Origin: Numida meleagris
Taxonomy: Eukaryota > Chordata > Aves > Galliformes > Numididae
NCBI RefSeq assembly: GCF_002078875.1
Contig: NC_034409.1
Location: 106,812,935 to 106,876,934 of the forward strand
Direction: 5' to 3'
Length of the DNA stretch: 64,000 bases
The number at the start of each line of letters is the position of its first letter. Within the stretch, counting starts at the first letter, position 1. This document shows, piece by piece, positions 47,155 through 58,670 of this stretch. The position numbers and the translations under genes are program-made. Under the pieces are notes generated by a model. It searched no databases, was not told the DNA's origin, and saw only the letters and a program-made list of their open reading frames with translations.

Positions 47155-48292
47155 AAAATCATAGAATTGCTCAGGTTGGAAAAGACCTTCAAGATCATCA
47201 AGTCCAACCACAACCTAACCATACTACCCTAACTCTAACAACCCACCACTAAATCATGTCCCTGAGCACCACATCCAAATGGATTTTAAACAGATTCGGG
47301 GATGGTGACTCAACCACCTCCCTGGGAAGCCTGTTCCAGTGCTTAACAACCCTTTCTGTAAAGAAGTTTTTCCTGATATCCAACCTAAACCTTCCCTGGC
47401 GCAACTTGAGGCCATTTCCCCTTGTCTTGTCACCAGTGAGAAGAGACCAGCCCCGCTCTCACTGCAATCACCTTTCACGTATTTGAAGAGAGCAATAAGG
47501 TCTGCCCTCAGCCTCCTCTTCCCTAGACTAAATAGCCTCAGTTCCTTCAGTCGCTCCTCATTGGGCATATTCTCCAAGACCTTCACCAGCCTTGTTGCCC
47601 TTCTTTGGACCTGCTCCAGCACCTCCATGTCCCATCTGTATTGAGGTGCCCAAAACTGAACACAGTACTCGAGGTGGGGCCTCACCAGTGTCAAGTACAG
47701 GTGCAGGATGACTTCCCTAGTCCTGCCCACCACACCATTCCTGATACAAGCCAGGATGCCATTGGCCTTCTTGGCCACCTGGGCACACTGCTGGCTCATA
47801 TTCAGCCAACTGTCCATCAGCACACCAAGGTCCCTTTCCATCAGGCAGCTTTCCAGCCATTCCTCCCCAAGCCTGTAGGGTTGCCCAGGGTTGCTGTGAC
47901 CAAAATGCAGGACCCGACACTTGGCCCTATTGAAACTCATACAGTTTACCTCGGCCCATCGATCCAGTCTATCCAGGTCCCTCTGTAGTGCCTTTCTACC
48001 CTCTGGCAGATCAACATTCCCCCTCAACTTGGTGTCATCTGCAAACTTACTGAGGGTGCACTCAATCCCCTCATCAAGGCCATTAATAAAGATGTTGAAT
48101 AGGAGCAGCCTCATCACTGAGTCCTGGGGGACACCACTTTGTGACTGGCTGCCAACTGGATTTAACTCCATTGACCACAACTCTTTGGGCCTGGCCATCC
48201 AGCCAGTGTTTCACCCAGCAGAGCGTATGCCAATCCAAGCCATGGGCAGCCAGCTTCTCCATGAGGATGTAGAAGATCCCTCACCAAAGCAA
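47155..48292 (-). mobile_element. CR1 LINE 3' half (minus strand)
   Basis: A 5'-truncated CR1 of about 1.1 kb. On the minus strand it starts just before the palm (ATGGAGAAGCTGGCTGCCCATG), continues through the full C-terminus and ends in the 3' UTR and an imperfect tail at about 47155-47165. It is the longest continuous copy of the reverse transcriptase C-terminal half in the window, and of a different subfamily from the one at 5-10 kb. Confidence 0.93.
47254..48198 (-). pseudogene. CR1 reverse transcriptase C-terminal remnant
   Basis: 314 open codons. They cover [21 protein letters not shown] (residues about 20-40), the catalytic KFADDTKL motif (FADD at about 52-55), [47 protein letters not shown] and [21 protein letters not shown]. 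The usual PQG glycine is Asp (PQDS), and the LGP that follows is changed to MRL, so the palm loop is damaged. A frameshift near the end makes the last codons (from about [11 protein letters not shown]) differ from the family. The N-terminal half and the endonuclease are absent. Confidence 0.85.
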
Positions 48293-49320
48293 TGAGAAGC
48301 AAAGAGCAGGAGAGGAAAAGAACAAGAAATGAGAATTAGCAAGGGGGGGGAAACACTGCATGGTGATCTCACCTCCTGTACTGTCCGTTGCTTCCCAGCA
48401 GGTGTTGGTTGTAGGGACTCAGTGTAACGAAGGCAGAAGGAAAGTGGAGATAGGGAAGAGAGGAGAGGTGCTGAGCAGAAGCTGATCCTGGGGAGGAAAA
48501 GTGTTTGTTTTAGTGTCTTCCTGTCTTTTCTTAATGCCTGAATCATGTTAAGTAGTGATAAGTGAAATTCCTTGAGTAGAGTTGTTTTGCCTGTGACAAT
48601 ACTTCATGCCTTTACAGTATTCTGAACAACTTCCCAAACACAGTTGTGTAAGCAAGTCCACTTTCTGTTTCCTACATCCTAACTCAGGTTTTAAACTCAC
48701 CCCTGCTATAGTAAAGGTCAGGTTCAGTCTATGATTCCAAACCGGCCACTGGTATTAGAATACCTGAGAAAAAAATTCACTCATTCAGATCATCATCAGG
48801 AAATGCTATTGTGTTGCAACTAGTTTTTCTGCAGTGCTTAAACTAACACATTCTTACATTCCTGTTCCTGTACTTTCAAAGGAAAACCCACTAGAACCAG
48901 GAATATCCACGCAGCATAAGCATGTGCAGAGTAGGAAAGTATTATTGGTGCCTTCATGAGGCATCAACTTTGAACAGTTAGCATTCAGCCAAAAGGTAAG
49001 GACTTGGCCAGCATACTTTAATTATCTAATTTGTAAGGCTATGTTTCATATATGTTTTAGATGGATTTAATTAGTGTTAATTAATGTATCTTTATGTATT
49101 ATGAGAGACAGCAGATACCCACGGAGATTTTTATATTGAGCCATATGGCAGCCTGCAATACACTAGCCAAAAAAAGTATAATGAGGCATACAAAAAAGTC
49201 TGCTACACAACACTACTCAGTAATTTTGAAAAATGAATGTCAGAGTTTGCACAATACAAACAATTCCATGCGGTTCTTGCCTTACCCAATCTGTCAATGG
49301 GAGCTGGACCAAGCTTCATT

Positions 49321-49350
49321 TATAGAAGACTATAGAAGACTATAGAAGAA
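49321..49350 (+). repeat. 10-bp unit in three tandem copies
   Basis: The unit tatagaagac is present twice, with a third copy differing only at its last base. Confidence 0.9.
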
Positions 49351-49948
49351 ACAGACTCTGTATTAATAAGGTTGATCCGAAGGGAGTCACTTCTCACCTC
49401 TTGTGTTGCTTCTTTTGCAGGAAAGCTCTTCAGTTGCTACAGGTTGCTGGGGAATACATGAGTTTGTAGCGCATGGAATGAATATTCCCTGGGCTTTCCT
49501 TGACTGAACATGTGTAAGACAATTGTCTGAGATGGTAGGGCTTTGAGATCTTGCTTGGTCCTCCCCAACCCTGCCTTACTAAAACAGTGACAAATGAAGC
49601 TTGATGTGAATGAGGTGACTAATCTCCACCTACATCCATGATTTCTCTCCTGCAGGACAAGGAGGAGTCCAAGGCATGAAGACGTGGATAAAATAAAATA
49701 GTCTGGGGAACAGCAGACGTATTTCTACATAGCATGAGGAAAAACAAATGAATTAAAATTGGAAGGGGAGCAGTAAAATCTTTTTGTCTCTCACAGTAAA
49801 CAGCCACTTACTGATCCCAGGCACAGTCGACTCTGGACAGGAATCTTCCCTCATGTTGGAAAAAAATGGCCTGTTATTTTTTATGAGCATCTTCTTTTGT
49901 TACATTGCTGTCACCCATGCAGGCAGGATTCAGGAATTTTCAGTGACC

Positions 49949-50078
49949 CAATTTGCCACGAATGAGAAAAGGTGGATGAAAAACAAGCAAACGGTTCCAC
50001 AAGAAGATTTCCACAATTTGCCACGAATGAGAAAAGGTGGATGAAAAACAAGCAAACGGTTCCACAAGAAGATTTCTT
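49949..50078 (+). repeat. 65-bp-period tandem duplication, perfect
   Basis: Positions 49949-50011 and 50014-50076 are identical over 63 bases. The unit begins caatttgccacgaatgag and ends caagaagatttc. No mismatch separates the copies, so the event is recent or the tract is still copy-number variable. The period is not a multiple of three, and nothing suggests coding. Confidence 0.95.
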
Positions 50079-53000
50079 ATTTCTTTCTCCCAGCATTTCT
50101 TTCTAAGCAGCATAGTTTCCAAACAGAATGGATGTCTTTCACATAGCTATAGTTTTATTTTCAAATTATTTTAAGGCCAAGTTCAGAGATGAGACAGGGA
50201 AAATAACTATTGAAACACCATAGGAAAAACTGGAAAGCTTGAGCACTGTAAGGACAAAATGTTCCAATTAACTGTCATTACTCGTCTAGAATTACAAACT
50301 TCAAGAGAGTGCTGGAGAGAAGAATAGCAGAAGGGTTATTTTCCTTACATTTTGGCTACAATTACTGATCATGGAAAATAGCAAGACCAAAAAAACCTCA
50401 AGATACTCATAAACAAATGCAATGTCATTGTCAGCTGCCCTAAGTACTGAACACCTCAAACTCCAGCCTCCGCCCCGAGCTCAAAATTAAGGACTCAACC
50501 TTGGTATTTTGGCATCCTGGGGAGTGCAAGCACCATCAGAGGAAAGGCTGTTCCTTATAGACACCGTTATCCTGGGCCTGAAGAGATGAATGTGCCTTAC
50601 CTGACTGCCATGACTAATAAATACTGTCAAGAAAGCTTTGCAGAGCTGAACTGTTTGTTCCTGTGCTGGTGCCTGTTTTTATCTATATCATACTGACATC
50701 TGGTGGGAATGGGCAAGAATTGACCTGCATTAGAGGGCTTGGACTCCCCTCTATAACGTAATGGAAGACAAGAATGAATCCTGAAATGTTACACGAGCAG
50801 AAAGTGAAAATTATTCTCAGTTAGATGCCTCTTTAGAAGCTAAAAGACTGTATGTAGCTTTTTTTAGCAAAATCCATGCAAGTTGCTTTATTGGTCTTCT
50901 AGTTGTATGTTTTTTGTGATAAAAAGAGGCATAGCTAAAAATTGAATGCACAAGTGACACAGGACGTGTGGTTATTATGTATAAATTTTCATTATACTTA
51001 CTAATTCTTTTTATAAGGAATCAATGCTAAAACACAAATGGTTTTCCACACAGAAGTAGATGGTCTCTTCTTCTCAGAATCTATAGCTAGAATTAAGAGA
51101 AGACACTCCTGCCTTGTTGATTTGTTCACATGTGTAAAGACAAATTGCTGCATAGATAAACAGTGATCTTCTTTCACATAGTATGCAAAAATACAACCAC
51201 AAAAATTCCCAGTACTTTTAAGTGTTCTCTTCTGAAAGAAAAGGCATTCAAGTCACAAGGGCAAGATTATACAGTGAGTGTCTGAGCTCTTTATCAGCTA
51301 CACTGGTTATCTCATTTGCCTGTCTCGGGAAAATAATTAGTGGTCAGAAAGTCCAGAACTTAAAGAAGTAAGCATTCCCAGGGAGAACTCTTAAGATTTA
51401 ATCTTATGCAGGAATATCACTAAAGCCAAGACGAGAGATACAGTCATCTCAGTACAAAACACAACAGTAACTATTCTGATTTGAAAGTTCGTGTAAGGGA
51501 TTTGACAGTAGGATGTCCAGTTCCAGTATCATGGACACCTCACCAGGTTGAATGAATTGCCAACAGCAGACCACATCAGGTCTTCCACTGATCATAGCAG
51601 TTACATTTCCAGTTTTGCTAGACCTTTCAGGACTCGCTAGTCTCAAAAAGGAAAATGAAAGCTCTTCCCTCTTCAAAACAAAGAGTACATGAGTTGTTCT
51701 ACACAGTTGCTAGTAGGTCTGATACCATTGATGGTCTGGCAGTTTTATGAGCGAGACAATATAAACGGTCCTTCTTCTTGCCTCCTGCTACAACTGCATT
51801 TTCATGAGGTTCTGTATCAACACAATGATACCCCACTGGGCTTAAATATTTTTTCACATAACACAACATATAACAAAAAGCTAACCAGAAAATATTCCAG
51901 ATAGTAAAGAACTGAAATTTTGCCTCATACACATAACATTATCTTCATCAAAGTGTTGCTGTAAGTAGTTTCATGATTTGAATGAAAGATTGATGTGGGT
52001 AGCTTGATACATCAGCATGCATGGAACCTATATTTCCTACACCATTTTTCACTGAGATTGCTTCATAACACAAAGTCCTTTATAACCTTCATCATTTGTC
52101 ATTTCACTGACTACACCAGCTATCTTTCACTTTGTTCTCAGATCTGATTCACTCAGTAATACAAATATCTGTAAACTATGCATCACACATGACTGGTAAC
52201 CTCTTGAAAATTTCATCAGCTTCCTTGGCACAAGTATGGAGAAACTGTCAGACAGAGAGACTCTCTCTCATAGATCATAGAGTTATCCCTGCAAAAGTTC
52301 AAATTCAGTCCTCAGCAGCTGCCAGCTTCTCTAGCTATACAATTTATGACCATCTCTCAATGCAGCCCCTCCTCACTTTAAATACTTCGTGATCTACGCA
52401 AGCGGTTAAGGATTTATTAATTTCTTCTCGTGGTCAAGAACAATGCGGCATATTTTGCAAAATGAAGTTTCTCACTTTCCCAAGCTATTCTCTAAAAACA
52501 GTTGATAAAATTGTTCAAAGTTGAAGCTAAAGATAACACTAACTCTCACTTAATTTATTCTCTAACGATAAAGGCTCTACAAGGTAACATTATGCCCTAA
52601 CATTATGGGCTGTCCTCAACTAGATCTCTAAACATTACCCCTCCAACCTTAAGAAAGACCCAAAGACATCTGGCCTCTTACAGCAGAGAATTTATAAAGC
52701 CAAGCAAACACATGATTTGGGCTGTCACAAAAAGCCATCGCCCAAATGAGTACCTCCTGGATCAGTAGTTCCTCTGGTCAGGTGGCTGCACTGCCCCAGG
52801 TGCTTAGAGGTTACTCAAGGGCTTGTCTCTTGTAGCTTCATTTTTAAACCAGCTGAAGCAAATCAAAGTCCACCAGCCTATATTCTTTCTCCGATGCAAT
52901 TACTGCTGTACAATTCTTACTTAGGTAACCCACTTAGATTTTCCTCCTAGTAAGATTTTTTACTTACATGAGACCAAATTTACTTACTATCTAACCAAAT

Positions 53001-53215
53001 ATTTTCAATATACTAAACATGCTTTCGCTTCAATCTAACCCTTGCAGCCCAACCCAAATGAAAAGGAAGTTTTTTATTCATTTGACTATTTTATACACAA
53101 ACAGAAACAAACACTACCAAACTTTTCCCACGGTGTTATGCCTACAAAGCATCCTATAGAGGTTTTAGATACCCAGAAATCCTTTCTGCTAAGAAAGAGT
53201 AAGGTTTAGGCCAGC

Positions 53216-53220
53216 ACATG
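53216..53220 (+). repeat. target-site duplication (left)
   Basis: ACATG directly before the LTR; the same five bases follow the LTR at 54330-54334. Confidence 0.85.
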
Positions 53221-54329
53221 TGTATTGGGTATACATAGCAAGGTTTTGGTAGTTAGAGATGTGGGGTCCAAGGGTGGTCTCTGTGAAAAGAGACACAGGG
53301 CTACCCCGTATTGGACACAGCCAGTTCCTGGCAGCTTCAAAACAGAACCAGTGTAACACTGCTGAGCCCCTCAGCAACACTGATGGCACCTCTCCGATAA
53401 TGTACTTAAAAAAGGGTAAAGAACAGGGAAGGAGACAGGTGACAATAATGTGAGAGAAGCAGCCCTGCAGGCACCAGGGTCAGCACAGGAGGAGAGCAAG
53501 AGTTGCTCCAGGCGTGGAGCAGCAGCAGCTCCCTGCAGCCCAGGAGAGGTCCATGGAGGAGCAAGCTGCCCCCTGCAGCCCATGGGCACTGTGCAGAGCA
53601 GATCTCCTCGTGCAGCTATGGAGGAGCCCACAGTGCAGCAGTGGATGAGGCATGAAGGATGCACAGCCCCTGGAGAGACCCTGCTGGAGTACCTTGGGCC
53701 AGAGCTGCTGCCCGTGGAGAGCAGCCCATGGTGGGGCAGGAGGGCTGGGGGAGCTGCCACCTGTGGGGAGCCGGGGGGAGCAGTGCCTGAAAGGTGGGCC
53801 CTGTGGTACAGAGCTGTGTTGGAGCGCTGCTTGGAGAGGTGCAGCCAGTGGGAAGCCCAAGTGGGATCAGTGCGGGGATGATGGCATCCCGTGGGAGGGA
53901 AGCCATGCTGGAGCAGGGGAATAGTGTGAGGAGGAAGGTGACGAAATGTTATGAACCAGCATCAGCCCCCATTCCTATCCCCTCTGCATTGCTCAGGGCA
54001 GGGAGGAGGTAGAAGAGTCAGGACACTAGGACTTACAGTTAGCCTGAGAAGAAAGAGCTAGGAAGAGTGGGGGAGAGTTGTGTTTTTAGGTCATTGTGGT
54101 GGCTTTTTTCCCCACTGTCCTACTCTACTTTTCATTGGCAATAAATTTAATCAATCTTCCCCAAGTCAAGTCTGTTTTGCCTCTAATGGTAATTGGTGAG
54201 GAATCTTCCTGTCCTCAGCTCAACCCACAAGCTTTTTCATCTTATTTTCTCCCCCTGTCTTACTGAGGAGGGAGAGTGAGAGAATGATGTGGTGGGCACC
54301 AGGCAGCCAGCCAAGGTTAACCCACCACA
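53221..54329 (+). mobile_element. solo LTR of an avian ERVL-type endogenous retrovirus
   Basis: The 1109-bp element starts TGTATTGGGT and ends CCCACCACA, giving the expected TG...CA ends, and is flanked by a perfect 5-bp duplication. The left part has the promoter-like region with a weak 'tgtacttaaaaaaggg' box (about 53401-53416). The middle has GC-rich, imperfectly repeated 'ggagcag...cctgcagcccatgg' units (53455-53910). The right part has the conserved polyadenylation segment (ttggcaataaatttaatc), then 'gtctgttttgcctctaatgg' and a terminal 'ggtgggcacc' block. No gag, pol or env sequence lies next to it. Open frames inside the GC-rich middle are not retroviral genes. Confidence 0.88.
54140..54145 (+). 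promoter_or_regulatory. LTR polyadenylation signal AATAAA
   Basis: The AATAAA lies in the conserved segment that precedes the end of the LTR's R region. It supports the plus orientation of the element. Confidence 0.7.
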
Positions 54330-54334
54330 ACATG
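54330..54334 (+). repeat. target-site duplication (right)
   Basis: ACATG immediately after the LTR end, matching 53216-53220. Confidence 0.85.
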
Positions 54335-54929
54335 CAAAATGAATTATTGTTTATAAAGTCATTTTGATGTGTTGCTGCAGAAATCCTTGGAATGTAAAAA
54401 GATTAGAGACTGATACATGCTCTGTCCTCTCTAACTGGGCTAACAAGGGGTCAGTAACTTTCAGACAAGGGATCTCAAATATTTCTATACGGTGCTAGTC
54501 TTGAGACATTGCTGAGACTAGTTTTAAATGACTTCATTCTGCTCTATCCCATGAAGTCTTGCAACTGAACGGCTTCCCTGTTAACTGTCCTACACTTTCC
54601 TCTCCATTTCATGCTATACCTAATTATACAATGAATCTTTTCTTAGCCTGATATTTATGTTTAAAAACATGCTAGAAGTGTTTTTAGACAAGACAGTTAA
54701 CATAACACAAAGTAATGCTTCTCTGTTAAGAGAAGAAATGCATCATAAAGTTTCAGTTCCCATGCCTTTAGACATGAAGATAAAAGTCCATGAGAGAAAA
54801 AATGAGGCTGAATAAAGACACTGTACACAGTTCCCAGCTCAACACAATCTGAGGATGAAACTCTAGCTGTTGTGCTCTTTGAAATTCTGCCCTGTGGCCC
54901 AAGTAAGAAACAGACATCAATCTTGTCAC
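54335..54929. other. non-coding stretch
   Basis: No gene or repeat recognised between the solo LTR and the next CR1 fragment. Confidence 0.45.
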
Positions 54930-55125
54930 AGGAAGATTCAGATTAGTTGAAATTATGGTCCAACCTCCTCCTCCTCAGAGCGCGGCCAGATTCACAGACT
55001 GGGTGGTTCTGGAACTCATTCAGGAGAGTTTTAAAAATCTCCAGAGGTAGAGATACCACAACCTTCTCTGGGTACCTTGTTCCAGTACCCAACCACTCTC
55101 AATCATGGGATAGTCCTTCCCAATT
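54930..55125 (-). mobile_element. diverged CR1 LINE 3' fragment (minus strand)
   Basis: The order ccaacctcctcctcctcag, ggagagttttaaaaatctcc, agagataccacaaccttctc and gttccagtacccaaccactc is that of a minus-strand CR1 3' UTR and last codons. It is older than most copies here and the tail is lost. The left edge is approximate. Confidence 0.7.
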
Positions 55126-58100
55126 CCAGTATTTCTTTCATGGCCAAGGAATCGTGAGATTAGTGATGAGTCAGCATGTATGTTATTAATCAAAAAAACT
55201 ACACCATGCTCCAAGTATGACATTCGTAGTCCAAACTACCCAGTATGACCAGTGACCATCTTCAGAAGAACTTCTATTCTTAGTCTCTTCACCGTAGTCT
55301 GGTACAACTTGGGAAATCCCAAGAAAACATATCAGCATATACTTCTCTCCAGCCTTCTTCCGGAGTCCCTCAATAGTCAATGGGTGGCAATTCGTTCAAA
55401 TTCTCCCTGGCTCCAGGATCATTCATCCAATCTAACAGTTCCAAGATAGCTTTAGTGAAGCTAAACACATTAAGAAAAAAGTTTTGTCTATGAAGGCTGC
55501 CAATCATTTCTAATGCCTTCATTCCCTTTCCCAGTTGCCTGTACTTCCTAAAAGTACCCTAAGTTGCAACCTGTAGACAACATAAATGTTTTAACAAACA
55601 CAGAAACTTGGAACACTTTGTCTTCCCAAATATTCAGTGCATATATGACCAGAATATTAAAAAGTAAGCAGAGAGGCAGCAGTGACACTTGGCCTAAGGC
55701 TGGCACAGCCAAGTGATGTTGAAGAATGCCTCTTTGAATTCAGAAGCACTCTTATGCTCTTTTCTGTTTACATATCCCTGTTTTGAAGTTCATAAACATT
55801 TCAATGAATTGCTTTGTGGTTCTTGTGAATGCTTTAAAAATATCTATTCTCTCCAAAATGCCTGCACATAATCAAGTTTTTCAATGCCGTAGCACAAATA
55901 TTTACTATTCAGCATTGTACTGTCTAAAAAAATCTGTTCAGCAACAACTATGTAGCCATGCAAACACACATGTATCACAGAGGGCAAATAGTCAAACTGA
56001 ACAGTTTGCAAATTTAAACTGAAAATTGTTCACCTATATGATCCACTGAATAGATTTGCAGAATCCAGGTATAGTTTATAAACAGTTCCTGAACAACAAA
56101 AACTGTATTCCACCTGAATAATTTCTCAGTCCCTCAAAATTTCTGAGTTTTAATAATACCAAATAATCAGTATTTTCCTTTTTTGCACTGTTACTCCTCA
56201 TTAGCTTTGTTTAAAGGCATAACATTACCAGATATTTAGGAGCAACTTGTTTTTTTTTTCTGTTGTGTTGATGATAATAAAAAATGTGAGTCTGCTTCAT
56301 TTCCCACATGCAGATGTGATGGTTTGGTACTGCAAATCATCACAACATTGCCTTGGAGAAAATACCTCAGCACACTAATTGCCTCACATGGACCTTGTGG
56401 AGATTTAGTTAGTTAGTTAGGTTTTAATTATTAAAGAGATGGAAGTGTTTTGCAGTCTTCACACAATAATCTTACTTAGACAAAAACTGAAAAGTTTTTA
56501 TTCAAGGTTAAGTTTTTTTCCAAAATTACTAGGCTTCAGATACTCTCAAGAAAACTGACTGTTAGTACAGCTCTCTGACTGAAAATATTACTTGAAGAAT
56601 TAATTCTACATATTAAACTTCTGCTCTGAAATTTTAGGTATATCCCCATGTATTTTTAGCCTGTATACAAACTTCACCTTTTGATGTTGTGGAAGGGCAG
56701 AAATAGCACAAGGCAACATGAAGGTTTACACAAGGCTCATGTTCCAGCAGGAAAAGCTAATACAATGGCCTTTTGTTGGCATTTCTTCTGATTCCTGCCA
56801 AAGGAGTGTCCACTGAGATAATGCTGGCACGTGGGACGCAAAGCAAAGCAGGTAACTAGAGCGTCACCAAAACCACTTGGACCCACGCCGGGTGTTGAGC
56901 GGGTGCTTGCCAGGCTCAGAGCTCAGAATGTGTGTGACCTGGCGTGTTTTCCCCAACGTCCCTTGGCCCAACTATTCCTACACTATGAGGAAGTGAGCCC
57001 TTCATCTCTGTTGCCTGCAACAGGTTGCTTTTACACAAAGCACTTGTGGTTTGACTTGTTTGTTATGAATTCACTGCCTTTCATTCTCATAAAGAAACCC
57101 CTCGTTCTTTGAAGTGGGAAAGAGTTTTAAAAAAAAAAAAGGGCTTGTTTCATTATCTTCAGCTCTTTGATTCTAAACTCTTTACTAAGTTACGTAAGCA
57201 CTCTGCTTAAGGTTCTCATTGTGCAGAACCATGCCTTTGTCTTGCAGTTATGGTCAACCTTCATCAAATTGTTCTGATCTCTCAGATAATTTGTTATCTG
57301 TTGTTTCAAATGACAGAAAAGTGCCCCAGTCTGTCCTTGTTTAGATCACTACCTGTTAGTAGAACTAAAAAAAGGGAGGATGTAAGTTACACACGGTTAT
57401 GTCGCCTTTATGCTGGTGGGAACACAAAAGCCCTAAAAATAACAAATGTCCCGAAGATAATGGAAGACCAGTCTGATTCTCTCTTGTTACTTTTATGTAG
57501 CCCCCTCCAAAGCACTCTGAGGATTACATTGTACAGTAGCATAACAAATTACCATGCATCAGCTGAGCTGTGGTCATTATCAGTATTACTGTGCTCAAAC
57601 CATATAAAATCTCAAGGAAAGCATTTAACACAGATGCACATTCTTTAGAGTTTGCTACAATTGCAGAGCATAGCTGTTTCATCACAATGAAGCTTGCCTG
57701 AGAAATTTTCAATAGACATTTTCAGACAGAACAGGCTGAACCACAGCAAAGACATAATTTTGAGTACCATGAACAGGCCCAGTCTGCTGCAACACAAAGC
57801 TGGTTGTTTGTTGTGTTTTGTTGGTGCTTTTTTTAATCAGCACCAGTAATTTACACTGACAGCTCTCTGAGAGCATCCCAACAGCACGTACACTGACAGT
57901 GTGCACTTCAGCAATAGACAGTGCAAAAAGTAGCATTGTATTCAACGCTTGTTTTTTTCCTTAGTCTTCAGAGTCAAAGCTTTGTCTAATTCCACTCTGT
58001 TTACCACAGATCTGTGGAAGGAGAAGTATAGCTAGCTATGGGAGAGCAGATTATTCAATAAAACTAACATAGATCTGCAAGATTTACCCAAGTGTGATGC

Positions 58101-58214
58101 AAGTGCTGGCTGACGCGATAGCAAGGCCCCTGCCTACCATTTGTGCAAAATCATGACAATCAAGGAAGATGACCTCACTACTAGGAAAAGGCTATCTTAA
58201 GCCCAGCCTTAAAA
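55126..58214. other. non-coding stretch
   Basis: No gene recognised. A (TTAG)n microrepeat lies at about 56405-56420 and an A-rich run near 57127-57139. A small CpG-containing patch at 56820-56960 is slightly GC-rich, without a recognisable protein. Confidence 0.45.
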
Positions 58215-58670
58215 AGACATGAGCAGCAGGGCCCAAGGGCCTACAGGCCCATTAGCTTCACCTCAGCTCAGGAACAGTCACAGAGAATTGCCTCCCAGAA
58301 TCCATTCCCAAGCACACATTGGACAAGAAGGTAAAAAGGGACACTCTGCAAGGAATTTCACAGGCACACTACGCCTGAGCAACCCCATTGCCCTCTACAA
58401 CAAGATGACTAGCTGGCAAAAGAGTAGGGGCTCTGGCATATCTTTACTTTAGTCAGACTTTTGACACAGTCTCCCACAGCATTCCCATTTGGAAGCTGAG
58501 GTTCAGGTTGGATACACATATATAAGAGCATGGCAAACTACTGAAATATGCTGCCCAGAGAGATCATGGCTTCTCCATTCTCTGAATTTTACAGAATAGC
58601 TTGTCTGGAGATAACCCCAGCTGACCTGAGCTAGTGTCACGAGCAGTCTGACTGTAAGCAGGAAGCTGTT
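58215..58670 (+). mobile_element. ancient, decayed CR1-like LINE with internal deletion
   Basis: Traces of the reverse transcriptase are visible: GPRAYRPISFTSAQEQ (58246-58293) for the NYRPVSLTS block, and SDFxTVSHSIPIWKLR (about 58451-58500) for the FDTVSHSILLEKL block. The sequence then jumps to a 3' portion with 'ctgcccagagagatcatgg'. Stops and shifts are frequent. Boundaries are approximate. Confidence 0.6.

Larger units (their letters stand above)
48293..53215. other. non-coding stretch with recent tandem duplications
   Basis: No gene or interspersed repeat recognised. Two tandem duplications are described separately (49321-49350 and 49949-50078). The remainder is AT-rich and stop-rich. 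Confidence 0.45.

Noticed and set aside
53371..53924. Several overlapping open frames of 90-143 codons on both strands.
   Set aside because: They all lie in the GC-rich repeated middle part of the solo LTR and do not resemble any retroviral or host protein.
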